NCBI GenBank assembly: GCA_002404015.1
Contig: DHIW01000063.1
Location: 1 to 37,354, forward strand
From: Chloroflexi bacterium UBA4736
Lineage (GTDB): Bacteria; Chloroflexota; Dormibacteria; Dormibacterales; Dormibacteraceae
Direction: 5' to 3'
Length of the DNA stretch: 37,354 nucleotides
The stretch's first letter is position 1. Each line of letters begins with the position of its first letter. A program made the position numbers and the translations under genes. Below, in pieces: positions 15,194 through 22,436 of this stretch. The notes beneath the pieces are model-generated. The model had not been told where the DNA came from and made no database searches. It saw only the letters and a list, made by a program, of their open reading frames with translations.

Positions 15194-16564
15194 CTGAGCA
15201 GGCTCTCGTTTCTATACGCGCTGGCGGCGCTCGTCGCCGTCGTGGCGGTGGTCTTCGCCGCGTTCGGGCCCCGCCCCAGCCCCGCCGGCGCCGTCGTTGT
15301 GTACGCCTCCTCGAGGGGTGGCGACCAGCTCCTGGCGGCCCGCCTGACGCTGGGCGGCCACCCGCTTGCCCTGCGCGCCGGCGCGGTGCCGGCGGCGCCC
15401 GATACCGTCAAGGTCGCCGAGTCGTCATTGGCGCCTGGCCGCTACCGGCTGCTGGTCGCCGGCCGCCCGGAGCATGAGGTCGCCGTGCAGGGCGGCCTGG
15501 TGACCCCGGTCCTGCTCGACGTGGAGTCGGGCCAGGTGGCGAACGGCGGCGTGTACGTGGGGGGCGCCGACTACGGTCTCGGACTGAACGAGCTGGCCGG
15601 CAAGCTGACGCCGCTCCCCGAGTTCAGCCTTCACGACCAGGCGGGAGGCCCCCTGAACCGGCAGTCTTTGGCGGGCCACGACGTGGTCATCGCGGCCTTC
15701 CACACGACCTGCCAGGAGACCTGCCCGCTGTTCACGGGGGTCCTATTCAAGCTCCGCCAGCAAGCCCCCAACGCCATGCTCGTAGAGGTCACGACCGATC
15801 CCTTGAACGACAGCTCGGCGGCGCTCGCCGCCTATCGGGCGCAGGTCGGCGCCGACTGGACGTTCGCCACCGGGTCGCCCGAGGAGCTCTCCGCCTTCTG
15901 GTACCCGTTCGGCGTGCAGCTGTCAGCCTCGGACTCCCATACGTCAGTCATGGCGTTGGTGGACAGCCACGGCTTCCTGCGCGCGACCTACACCGGATCG
16001 CCCGACCTCGGCGGTGACCTGCCGGGCGCACTGCGTTCGCAGCTGAGCCCGGCCGGCCAGCAGCTCCTGGCCGGCCACGGCCAGGGCTGGGGGACACCCC
16101 AGGTCCTGGATCAGCTGCGCACGATCGCCGGCCTCGGGCTGCCGGCGGGTCCTTCCGGGGCGGCGGCGCCCGACTTCTCGTTGGCCTCGACCGACGGCTC
16201 GCGCGACGGGCTGGCCCAGTACCGGGGACGGCCGGTGCTGATCAACTTCTGGTCCGCCACCTGTCCGCCTTGCCGGGCCGAGATGCCCCTCATCCAGCAG
16301 GAGTCGCAGCGGGAGCCCGGCCTGGTGGTGCTGCTGGTGGACTCCATCGACAGCGCCTCGGCCGCCCACCAGTTCCTCGATTCGATCCACCTCGTGCGGC
16401 CGGCGCTGCTCGACCAGGACGGTCACGTGGCGGCCTCTTACAGGGTCGCCGCCCTGCCCACCACTGTGTTCGTGCGCCCCGACGGGACGGAGGAGGGACG
16501 CTGGCCGGGAGCCCTCACGCAGGCGGTCCTGGCCTCCCACGTCGCCGCGATCGAGGGAAGGTAG
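15194..16564 (+). CDS. Sco-TlpA fusion, copper/thiol assembly protein
   Basis: 456 aa if started at CTG 15194, which adds a membrane anchor beginning MSRLSFLYALAALVAVVAVV; the first conventional start (GTG 15242) would cut this helix. Two thioredoxin folds follow. The first (about 140-275) is Sco/SenC-like: FHTTCQETC (Cys173, Cys177) and a later conserved His249 in SDSHTS, the copper ligands of Sco proteins. The second (about 320-456) is TlpA-like: FWSATCPPCRAEM (Cys357, Cys360) and the cis-Pro loop ALPTTVFV. In known systems Sco delivers copper to the CuA site of cytochrome oxidase and TlpA-type thioredoxins reduce Sco or CoxB. The fusion beside ctaB implies both steps in one extracytoplasmic protein. 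Confidence 0.85.
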   Translation: MSRLSFLYALAALVAVVAVVFAAFGPRPSPAGAVVVYASSRGGDQLLAARLTLGGHPLALRAGAVPAAPDTVKVAESSLAPGRYRLLVAGRPEHEVAVQGGLVTPVLLDVESGQVANGGVYVGGADYGLGLNELAGKLTPLPEFSLHDQAGGPLNRQSLAGHDVVIAAFHTTCQETCPLFTGVLFKLRQQAPNAMLVEVTTDPLNDSSAALAAYRAQVGADWTFATGSPEELSAFWYPFGVQLSASDSHTSVMALVDSHGFLRATYTGSPDLGGDLPGALRSQLSPAGQQLLAGHGQGWGTPQVLDQLRTIAGLGLPAGPSGAAAPDFSLASTDGSRDGLAQYRGRPVLINFWSATCPPCRAEMPLIQQESQREPGLVVLLVDSIDSASAAHQFLDSIHLVRPALLDQDGHVAASYRVAALPTTVFVRPDGTEEGRWPGALTQAVLASHVAAIEGR

Positions 16565-16567
16565 ACT
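16562..16567 (+). promoter_or_regulatory. -10 box TAGACT before ctaB
   Basis: TAGACT begins within the stop codon of the Sco-TlpA gene and lies 7 nt before the GTG at 16575. It would give ctaB its own leaderless transcript in addition to read-through. Confidence 0.4.
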
Positions 16568-16574
16568 CTCCCTC

Positions 16575-17471
16575 GTGAGCGAGGCCGCCTTCCCGGCGTC
16601 CGCCGAGCGGCGGGCTCTCGAGGTCGTTCGTGACTACCTCAGCCTGATGAAGCTCCGCGTCGTCCTGCTGCTGGACGCTGTGGCGGTGGGGGCCATGATG
16701 CCCGCCGCGCACGGCTGGCCGAAGCCGCTGGCGGTCCTGGGCGTGGTGCTGGGGGGCACCCTGGCGGCGGCCGGGGCCCACGCGATCAACTGCTGGTTCG
16801 ACCGCGACATCGACGCCGAGATGAGCCGGACGCGCCACCGCCCGATCCCGGCCGGCCGGATCCCGGGCTGGCACGCGCTAGTCATGGGGATCGTGCTGAA
16901 CGTGCTCGCGGTCGCCATCCTGGCCACACTGGCCAACCTGGCCGCCGCCCTGCTCGCCCTGCTGGGCACCTTGATCTACGTCTTCGTCTACACGATCTGG
17001 CTCAAGCGCTCGACGCCCCAGAACATCGTGATCGGGGGCGCGGCGGGAGCCATCCCACCGCTGGTCGGCTGGGCCGCCGTGACCGGCGGTGTCGACCTCA
17101 CGGCGCTCTCGCTCTTCCTGCTCATCTTCTTCTGGACGCCGCCCCATTTCTGGGCGCTGGCCCAGATCATCCGCCGCGACTACGAGCACGCCCACGTCCC
17201 GATGCTGCCCGTGGTGGCGGGGGACGCCGCCACCAAGCGCCGGAGCCTGGTCTACGCGGTGCTGACGCTGGGTGTCAGCGTGGTGCCGTTCCTCACTCAC
17301 GCGGTGAATGTCGTGTACCTGGCTGGCGCGCTCGTGCTCGGAGTGGGACTGGTCGCCGCCTGCGTGATGGACCTGGCGGCTGCCGGCTGGACCTCGCGCG
17401 TGTTCCGGTACTCGCTGGTGTACATGGCGGGCGTGTTCCTGCTGCTGGCGATCGGGTCCTTCCCGCTCTGA
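16575..17471 (+). CDS. ctaB: Protoheme IX farnesyltransferase (heme O synthase)
   Basis: 298 aa polytopic UbiA-family enzyme. The prenyl-diphosphate/Mg site N72-CWFDRDID-80 followed by AEMSRTRHRPIPAG is the CtaB signature; the second aspartate-rich site region is DYEHAHVPMLPVV. It farnesylates heme B to heme O for haem-copper oxidases, in the cytoplasmic membrane. GTG start 16575, 10 nt after the Sco-TlpA gene. The oxidase subunits themselves are not in this window. Confidence 0.95.
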   Translation: MSEAAFPASAERRALEVVRDYLSLMKLRVVLLLDAVAVGAMMPAAHGWPKPLAVLGVVLGGTLAAAGAHAINCWFDRDIDAEMSRTRHRPIPAGRIPGWHALVMGIVLNVLAVAILATLANLAAALLALLGTLIYVFVYTIWLKRSTPQNIVIGGAAGAIPPLVGWAAVTGGVDLTALSLFLLIFFWTPPHFWALAQIIRRDYEHAHVPMLPVVAGDAATKRRSLVYAVLTLGVSVVPFLTHAVNVVYLAGALVLGVGLVAACVMDLAAAGWTSRVFRYSLVYMAGVFLLLAIGSFPL

Positions 17472-18124
17472 TCCCGATCCACCGGCTGCACCTGGCCAGC
17501 CTCCAGGGGCCGGACGGTCGGGAGTGGCCGGTCCACGGATTCGTGCTGGCCCACCCCAAGGCGGGGGCCATCCTGGTCGACTCCGGCGTCGGGGGCCCAG
17601 ACAAGGTGCTGACGGACTGGCGGGTCGTCAACGTCTCGGTCGCGGACGCCCTGGACGCCATCGGGCTGGCGCCAGGCGACGTGAAGCTGGTGATCAACAG
17701 CCACCTCCACTTCGACCACTGCGGCCAGAACGCGGTGTTCAAGCACGCGCCCTTCTACGTCCAGCGCACCGAGCTGGAGCGGGCGCGCGTCCAGGCCCAG
17801 TGGCTGACCGACTGGTTCGACTTTGCGGGCGCGCGCTTCGAGCTGCTGGACGGAGACGCCGAGATCGCCGAGGGCGTCCGGGTGGTCGCCACGCCGGGCC
17901 ACACCTCCGGCCACCAGTCCATCCTGGTCCAGGGCGATGGGGAGGAGGTCCTGATCGGCGACGCGGCCTACACGCCCGTCATCTACCATGACCCCGACCA
18001 GGCCGAGCTACCCGACGGCCAGGCGTCCGACCGGGAAGCCTGGAAGGCCTCGCTCAAGAAGCTGCACGCCGGGCACCCGGCCCACGTCCACTTCTGCCAC
18101 TCGACGCGGGTGGTGCACGCCTAG
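17468..18124 (+). CDS. MBL-fold metallohydrolase (lactonase-like)
   Basis: 218 aa from a CTG at 17468 that overlaps the ctaB TGA as CTGA. Starting at the first standard codon (GTG 17543) would remove the opening strands IHRLHLASLQ and WPVHGFVLAHPKAGAILVD, which belong to the fold, so the CTG start is favoured. Metal site: HLHFDH (HxHxDH), then ATPGHTSGHQSI, the bridging Asp in IGDAAYTP, and a late His in HFCHSTRV. This arrangement is that of the N-acyl homoserine lactonase/AttM-like group of the superfamily, but the substrate is open. Ends 6 nt before the convergent tdk. Confidence 0.85.
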   Translation: MIPIHRLHLASLQGPDGREWPVHGFVLAHPKAGAILVDSGVGGPDKVLTDWRVVNVSVADALDAIGLAPGDVKLVINSHLHFDHCGQNAVFKHAPFYVQRTELERARVQAQWLTDWFDFAGARFELLDGDAEIAEGVRVVATPGHTSGHQSILVQGDGEEVLIGDAAYTPVIYHDPDQAELPDGQASDREAWKASLKKLHAGHPAHVHFCHSTRVVHA

Positions 18125-18130
18125 CGACCT

Positions 18131-18697
18131 CTAGTTGTCCAGCTCGTGGCAGTCGCGGCAGCGAGCCTCGTAGGCATCGGCCGCACCGATCTGGATGATG
18201 GGGCTGTTTCGCGAGGCGGGCCGGCCGGCGATCAGGCGCTGGGTCATCGTGCCCTCCAGGGACCGGCACTTCATGCAGACCGCGCGCAGCTTCATCACGT
18301 CGTCGGCCAGCGCCATCAGTGCCGGCATCGGCCCGAACGGCTCGCCCTTGAAGTTGCGGTCCAGGCCGGCCACGAAGACGGTGACGCCGTCCTCGACCAA
18401 CTGGGCCGCCACGTCCGCCAGACCCTCGTCGAAGAACTGGGCCTCGTCAATCGCGACCACGTCCACGTCGGCCACCATCAGGGCGACCTGGAGCGAGCTA
18501 GACACCGGCTCCGCCTCCATCGAGAGCCCGCCGTGGGTCGAGATGGACTGCAGGCCGTCGTAGCGGTCGTCCAGGGAGTGCTTGAAGAGGCCGACCCGGC
18601 GGCCGGCGATGCGGTGCACCGTGGCCAGGCGCAGGAGCTCGCCGCTCTTGTTCGAGAACATCGGCCCGGTGATCACGGTCAGGGTCCCGCGGCGCAC
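18131..18697 (-). CDS. tdk: Thymidine kinase, type II
   Basis: 188 aa from GTG 18697. P-loop GPMFSNKSGELL near the N-terminus, the lid region, VVAIDEAQFFDEGL (Walker B and catalytic Glu), the thymidine-site VFVAGLDRNFKGEPFG, and a zinc-binding Cys set (CMKC and CRDC). Length matches the family. A leaderless-type -10 TAGGCT precedes this GTG by 8 nt, so I reject the longer reading from 18739, which enters the neighbouring repeat element. Salvages thymidine to dTMP in the cytoplasm. Confidence 0.95.
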   Translation of the reverse strand: MRRGTLTVITGPMFSNKSGELLRLATVHRIAGRRVGLFKHSLDDRYDGLQSISTHGGLSMEAEPVSSSLQVALMVADVDVVAIDEAQFFDEGLADVAAQLVEDGVTVFVAGLDRNFKGEPFGPMPALMALADDVMKLRAVCMKCRSLEGTMTQRLIAGRPASRNSPIIQIGAADAYEARCRDCHELDN

Positions 18698-18705
18698 GGC
18701 ACGAT

Positions 18706-18711
18706 AGCCTA
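18706..18711 (-). promoter_or_regulatory. -10 box TAGGCT of tdk
   Basis: TAGGCT on the minus strand, 8 nt before GTG 18697. Its TAG is part of the CTAG that bounds the inverted-repeat element, so the element now supplies everything upstream of -10. Confidence 0.4.
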
Positions 18712-18909
18712 GTGTCCCACTCCAGAGATTTGTCGGCAATTTGCGGCTCCGGACACCGATGGCGGCGTCAGGGGGCCCGGCCTGGCGTGGTCACGCACTC
18801 CAAGTGCGCTCCTCTTGGGTGCCACCCCTTCCTTGCCCCCGGCGCCCGGACCGGCAACCTGCGGTTGCCTGCCACAACTTGCTCGACGAACTCTGGAGCA
18901 GGACACTAG
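18709..18909. mobile_element. MITE-like inverted-repeat element A, CTAG-flanked
   Basis: A 201-bp segment bounded on both sides by CTAG (18709-18712 and 18906-18909). Its ends are 39-bp imperfect inverted repeats: 18709-18747 against 18871-18909, sharing CTAGTGTCC, CTCCAGAG, GTCG, GCAA and TTG blocks, about 33 matching positions with two single-base gaps. The centre carries another hairpin CGCACT-N3-AGTGCG (18794-18808). There is no transposase; similar-looking reading frames on both strands are only the symmetry of the repeat. Architecture suggests a non-autonomous element with target CTAG. It lies between tdk and the rhodanese gene. Confidence 0.7.
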
Positions 18910-18914
18910 CGGCC

Positions 18915-19739
18915 GTGGGACCTCTGGTGGACGCCGACTGGCTGACTGAGCACATCGGCGATCCCGACCTTCGTCTCATCGACTTCCGCTGGTACCTGGC
19001 GGGCGGCCAGACGGGGAGGGGCGATTACGAGGCGGGCCACATCCCGGGCGCGGTCTTCGTGGACCTGGAGGAGGTGACCGGGGCCACAGGCGCCGGCCGC
19101 CATCCCCTGCCTTCCCGCGAGCAGTTCGAGCGCGTCATGCGCGCCGCGGGGGTGAGCGGGGCGAGCGGCGTGGTGGTCTACGACCAGAGCAACGGCTACT
19201 CGGCGTCCCGCCTGTGGTGGCTGCTGCGGTACTTCGGCCACCCGGATGTCGCTGTCCTCGACGGCGGGGCGGGCGCCTGGCCCGGACCCTGGGAGACCGA
19301 GGCGGCGGGCCCGGCGGCGGGCGATTTCAGCGCTGGTGAGCCGGACGAGCGGGCGGTGGTCGGGTACGAGGAGGCGCGGGAGCTCGCCGGCCGCAAGGTC
19401 TTCCTGGACGCCCGAGCTCCCGAGCGCTTCTCCGGCGAGACCGAGCCCATCGACGCCAAGGCCGGCCACATCCCGGGTGCGCTCAACGCCTTCTACGGCG
19501 AGAACCTTGACCCCGACGGCCGGCTGCTGCCGGCCGCCGAGCTGCGAAGGCGCTACGCGGAGCTCGGTGTCAGGCCCGGCGAGGACGCGGTGGTGTACTG
19601 CGGTTCCGGCGTCAGCGCCTGCCTGGACATGCTCGCGCTGGAGCTGGCAGGCCTGCCCGGAGCCCGCCTGTATGCAGGCTCGTGGAGCGACTGGTCGGGA
19701 CACGACGACGCACCCGTCGCGACCGGCGCGGAGTCGTAG
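18915..19739 (+). CDS. Tandem-rhodanese sulfurtransferase
   Basis: 274 aa from GTG 18915. Two rhodanese domains: an N-terminal one without a catalytic Cys (YDQSNGYSASRLWWLL at the equivalent loop) and a C-terminal one with the active-site loop YCGSGVSACLDML, the CG[ST]GV[ST]A pattern of thiosulfate sulfurtransferases of the SseA/CysA type. Signature segments GHIPGAVFVDLEE and GHIPGALNAFYGEN are present in both halves. It would move sulfane sulfur from thiosulfate to a thiophilic acceptor. Start is just 5 nt after the inverted-repeat element, so its promoter probably lies in or has been replaced by that element. Confidence 0.9.
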   Translation: MGPLVDADWLTEHIGDPDLRLIDFRWYLAGGQTGRGDYEAGHIPGAVFVDLEEVTGATGAGRHPLPSREQFERVMRAAGVSGASGVVVYDQSNGYSASRLWWLLRYFGHPDVAVLDGGAGAWPGPWETEAAGPAAGDFSAGEPDERAVVGYEEARELAGRKVFLDARAPERFSGETEPIDAKAGHIPGALNAFYGENLDPDGRLLPAAELRRRYAELGVRPGEDAVVYCGSGVSACLDMLALELAGLPGARLYAGSWSDWSGHDDAPVATGAES

Positions 19740-19920
19740 CGACGGACGCTCGATCTGGGAGGCCATGATCGTGGGCTGGCTGGCCTTCTACGGCCACCTG
19801 ATCAGCCGGACTGGACGCAGTCGGGCAGGGGCGCGCGTGCGCAGGGCGCTCGACCGAGTGACTGGTCTTGTGCTTGCCGGGCGCGGAGTGCGGCTGGCCT
19901 TCGAGAGGCAGCTCGCCTAG
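19740..19920 (+). pseudogene. Possible LysE-family exporter C-terminal remnant
   Basis: A short frame (ATG 19765, stop TAG 19918-19920) encodes 51 residues whose end, ARVRRALDRVTGLVLAGRGV plus RLAFERQL, resembles the last helix and tail of LysE/RhtB amino acid exporters. The rest of such a protein (about 150 aa) is absent; the upstream frame is the shadow of the rhodanese gene. Could also be a random small frame. Weak assignment. Confidence 0.35.
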
Positions 19921-19926
19921 TACCCT
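19921..19926 (+). promoter_or_regulatory. -10 box TACCCT before fabI
   Basis: TACCCT is 6 nt before ATG 19933 and there is no Shine-Dalgarno, fitting the leaderless pattern used repeatedly in this window. Confidence 0.4.
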
Positions 19927-19932
19927 TACGCC

Positions 19933-20718
19933 ATGCTGCTCGAAGGCAAGAAGCTGCTGATCACCGGGGTGCTGGACCGCAAGAGCATCGCCTACTCGGT
20001 GGCGGAGGAGGCGCAGAAGGCGGGAGCCGAGATCGTCCTGACCAGCTTTGGGCGCGTCAAGAACATCACCGACATGATGGCCAAGCGGCTGCCCACGCGG
20101 CCCGACGTTCTCGAGCTGGACGCCACCAAGCCGGAGGACATGGCCGCCGTCTGCAAGGAGCTGCAGGGACGCTGGGGCAAGCTCGACGGCTGGGTGCACG
20201 CCATCGCCTTCGCGCCCGAGGACGCGCTGGGCGGGAACTTTCTGAAAACCCCCTGGCCCAGCGCCGCCATGGCCTACCAGGTCAGCGCCTTCTCGCTGAA
20301 GGAGATCGCGGTCGGGCTGCTGCCGCTGATGGAGGAGGAAGGCGGGTCGATCGTCACGCTGGACTTCGACAACTCGGTGCACGCCTGGCCTTCCTACGAC
20401 TGGATGGGGGTGAGCAAGGCCGCCCTGGTCAGCGTCGTCCGCTACCTGGCGCGGGACCTTGGCCGCTACAAGATCCGGGTCAACGCGGTCTCAGCCGGCC
20501 CGGTGCGGACGATCGCCGCCAAGGGGGTGCCGGGCTTCTCCCAGGTCGAGGAGGTCTGGGGCAAGCAGGCGCCCCTGGGCTGGGACACCTCCGACCCGGA
20601 CCCTGTGGCCAAGACCGTGTGCGCGCTCCTCAGCGACTACATGCCGGCGACCACCGGCGAGGTCGTGCACGTGGACGGCGGCTACCACGCGATGGGAGCC
20701 CAGCTGCCCGAGGTCTAG
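19933..20718 (+). CDS. fabI: Enoyl-ACP reductase, InhA-like FabI
   Basis: 261 aa SDR-type enoyl reductase. NAD-binding segment TGVLDRKSIAYSVAEEA near the N-terminus (FabI-type GxxxxxSIA), LDFDNSVHAWPSYDWMGVSK with catalytic Tyr155 and Lys162 (Y-x6-K), and a C-terminal stretch PVAKTVCALLSDYMPATTGE that closely resembles mycobacterial InhA. Final step of each fatty-acid elongation cycle. The TAG stop (20716-20718) is embedded in the CTAG that bounds repeat element B, so the insertion left the coding sequence intact. Confidence 0.92.
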   Translation: MLLEGKKLLITGVLDRKSIAYSVAEEAQKAGAEIVLTSFGRVKNITDMMAKRLPTRPDVLELDATKPEDMAAVCKELQGRWGKLDGWVHAIAFAPEDALGGNFLKTPWPSAAMAYQVSAFSLKEIAVGLLPLMEEEGGSIVTLDFDNSVHAWPSYDWMGVSKAALVSVVRYLARDLGRYKIRVNAVSAGPVRTIAAKGVPGFSQVEEVWGKQAPLGWDTSDPDPVAKTVCALLSDYMPATTGEVVHVDGGYHAMGAQLPEV

Positions 20719-20898
20719 CAGGCCGCTGAAAAAGGAATCGACGGTGCTTCGGCGCCCAGGCGACCCATCTCCGTCGTTGACTCCTGCGATCCTCGCGACG
20801 CGTATCTCCAATACGCTTTGCTCCGGTTCTCGGAGTCGCCTAGGATCTGGCCACCTGGTCACCGAATCTCTCGCCGACCTTTTTCAGCACCCTGCTAG
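20715..20898. mobile_element. MITE-like palindromic element B, CTAG-flanked
   Basis: A 184-bp segment bounded by CTAG at 20715-20718 and 20895-20898. Terminal inverted repeats are 21 bp with 2 mismatches: CTAGCAGGCCGCTGAAAAAG at the left, and its near-complement ending CAGCACCCTGCTAG at the right. The symmetry continues inward at lower identity (GGCGCCCAGGCGACC versus GGTGACCAGGTGGCC) to a central hairpin GCGTAT-N5-ATACGC (20800-20816), so the whole element can fold back. No coding capacity. It sits exactly between the stop codons of two convergent genes and could act as a two-way terminator once transcribed. Confidence 0.75.
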
Positions 20899-22118
20899 GG
20901 CGCTGGAGCGGTCCCTCCCGAAGACAAGCGGGAAGGAGCTGAGCTCGCCGACTCAGCGAACCTCGCTGGCGAGAGGCTCTTGAGCTCTGGCCGGGTTTCT
21001 CCCAGGATCTCGTCGACCAGCCAGCGCGCTGTCGCGGGGGCGGTCATCATCCCCAGCGAGCCGTGGCCGCCGTGCACGAAGACTCCGGACTCGCCTAGGC
21101 GGCCGACGATCGGCATGCCGTCGGGGGCCATCGGCCGCATGCCGTACCAGGCCCGGGCGATGCTTACGTCGCGGAGGCCGGGAGCGATCTCCAGCGCGCG
21201 GGCGGCGACGCGTTGGGGCATATCGAGGCCCTCCACCGCCTCCCGCAGCGAGGGGGCCATGGACGTTCCGATCAGGGCGCGGCCGTCGGTCAGCGGCGCC
21301 AGCGCCAACGCCGACGCCGCCGGCTCGTCGTGGCCGCCGGAGGCCACATCGGCAAGCGTCGGGAGCCGGGAGGCGCGGCCGAGGCGGTCCTGGTCGGGCC
21401 ACGACATCTCCTCGACAATCCAGGGCAGCGCGAAGGGCAGGGCCGCGGTGAGCAGCACCCAGCCCCGCGCCGCGGTCACCGGCAGGCTGGGGAGCAGGTC
21501 GACGGCCCAGGGCCCGGACGCCACGATCACGCCTCCCGCGGGGCGCCGGCCCTCGTCGGTGAAGACCCCGTGGCGGTCGATCGCGGACACTCGCGCTCCG
21601 GTGCGGATCTCGGCGCCGGCGACCCGCGCGGCCTCCGCGAACGCCTGCGTGGCGGGAGCCGGGTCGAGCGCCCAGGCGCCCGGCAGCAGGTAACCGCCCT
21701 GGATGTCCTCACTCAGCTGCGGCACCTCTGAGCGCACTTGCTGCGGATCCAGCGGCTGGGCTTCGACGCCGATCTCGCGCAGCGCCGCCGCGTGCGCCCG
21801 CGCGACCTTCATCTGCTCAGCGTCGCGAGCGAGCAGCAACTGCGGGAGCTGGCGCAGGTTGAACGGCCGCGCTGCGTGCTCGACCTCGCGGTAGATCTCC
21901 AGCGAGTGGCGCATGATCTTCACCACTTCGACCTCGACCTGGTTCAGCAGAAGGCCCATGTTCCGGCCTGATGCGGCGTGAGCGATCGAGGACTGTTCGT
22001 AAAGCGTCACGGAATGGCCGCGGCGTGCCAGCTCGTACGCGACAGTGCAGCCCGCGATACCGCCGCCCACCACTGCGAAGTCGCGAATGGCGCGCGACAA
22101 CGGACTGGTAGTGGCCAT
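20895..22118 (-). CDS. FAD-dependent oxidoreductase (DAO family)
   Basis: 407 aa. N-terminal dinucleotide site FAVVGGGIAGCTVAYELARR with the Glu of TLYEQ binding the FAD ribose, and a C-terminal FAD-contact segment YGMRPMAPDGMPIVGRLGES followed by GVFVHGGHGSLGM. This is the glycine oxidase/D-amino-acid dehydrogenase family (DAO). Oxidises an amine or imino acid; substrate unknown. ATG 22118 with TAGACT 9 nt upstream. Its TAG stop lies in the right-hand CTAG of repeat element B. Confidence 0.88.
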   Translation of the reverse strand: MATTSPLSRAIRDFAVVGGGIAGCTVAYELARRGHSVTLYEQSSIAHAASGRNMGLLLNQVEVEVVKIMRHSLEIYREVEHAARPFNLRQLPQLLLARDAEQMKVARAHAAALREIGVEAQPLDPQQVRSEVPQLSEDIQGGYLLPGAWALDPAPATQAFAEAARVAGAEIRTGARVSAIDRHGVFTDEGRRPAGGVIVASGPWAVDLLPSLPVTAARGWVLLTAALPFALPWIVEEMSWPDQDRLGRASRLPTLADVASGGHDEPAASALALAPLTDGRALIGTSMAPSLREAVEGLDMPQRVAARALEIAPGLRDVSIARAWYGMRPMAPDGMPIVGRLGESGVFVHGGHGSLGMMTAPATARWLVDEILGETRPELKSLSPARFAESASSAPSRLSSGGTAPAP

Positions 22119-22127
22119 CGGTTTCCT

Positions 22128-22133
22128 AGTCTA
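22128..22133 (-). promoter_or_regulatory. -10 box TAGACT of the DAO-family gene
   Basis: TAGACT on the minus strand, 9 nt before ATG 22118; an AGGAAA in between could act as a weak Shine-Dalgarno. Confidence 0.35.
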
Positions 22134-22436
22134 TCCGCGCCCGATGCCGCGCGATCTGGCCGGCCGGCCGGAAGCCCCCGGCGCAATCACCCAAACGCCC
22201 GCCGCTTCGCTAACCCGCCAGTCCGCCGTCACGCGCGCGCGTTCAGTTCACCGGCTTGGGCGAGCGGCAGGGCGGCCGGGGCGCGCGAAGCAACGGCCGT
22301 GCCCAGACCTCGCATCCGAGCTTGTCCCTTCACAGGCAGCACACCCAGCTGACCCCACATCTTGGGTTGGACGCTGGACCAGCGCACGACATGCTGTTAA
22401 GCTCCCGCCAAATCCATCTGTGGGAGGGTCCCAAAT
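22134..22436. other. Intergenic region before the RNase H-like gene
   Basis: About 300 bp without a supportable gene. It contains a short perfect palindrome CGCTGGACCAGCG (22372-22384) that would overlap the -35 region of a candidate -10 TAAGCT (22398-22403), and a Shine-Dalgarno GGGAGGG around 22422-22427 that supports the TTG start at 22437. Confidence 0.45.

Noticed and set aside
18709..18909. Two overlapping small frames, one on each strand, with similar first and last residues
   Set aside because: The resemblance is produced by the inverted repeats of element A; there are no ribosome sites and no homology that I recognise.
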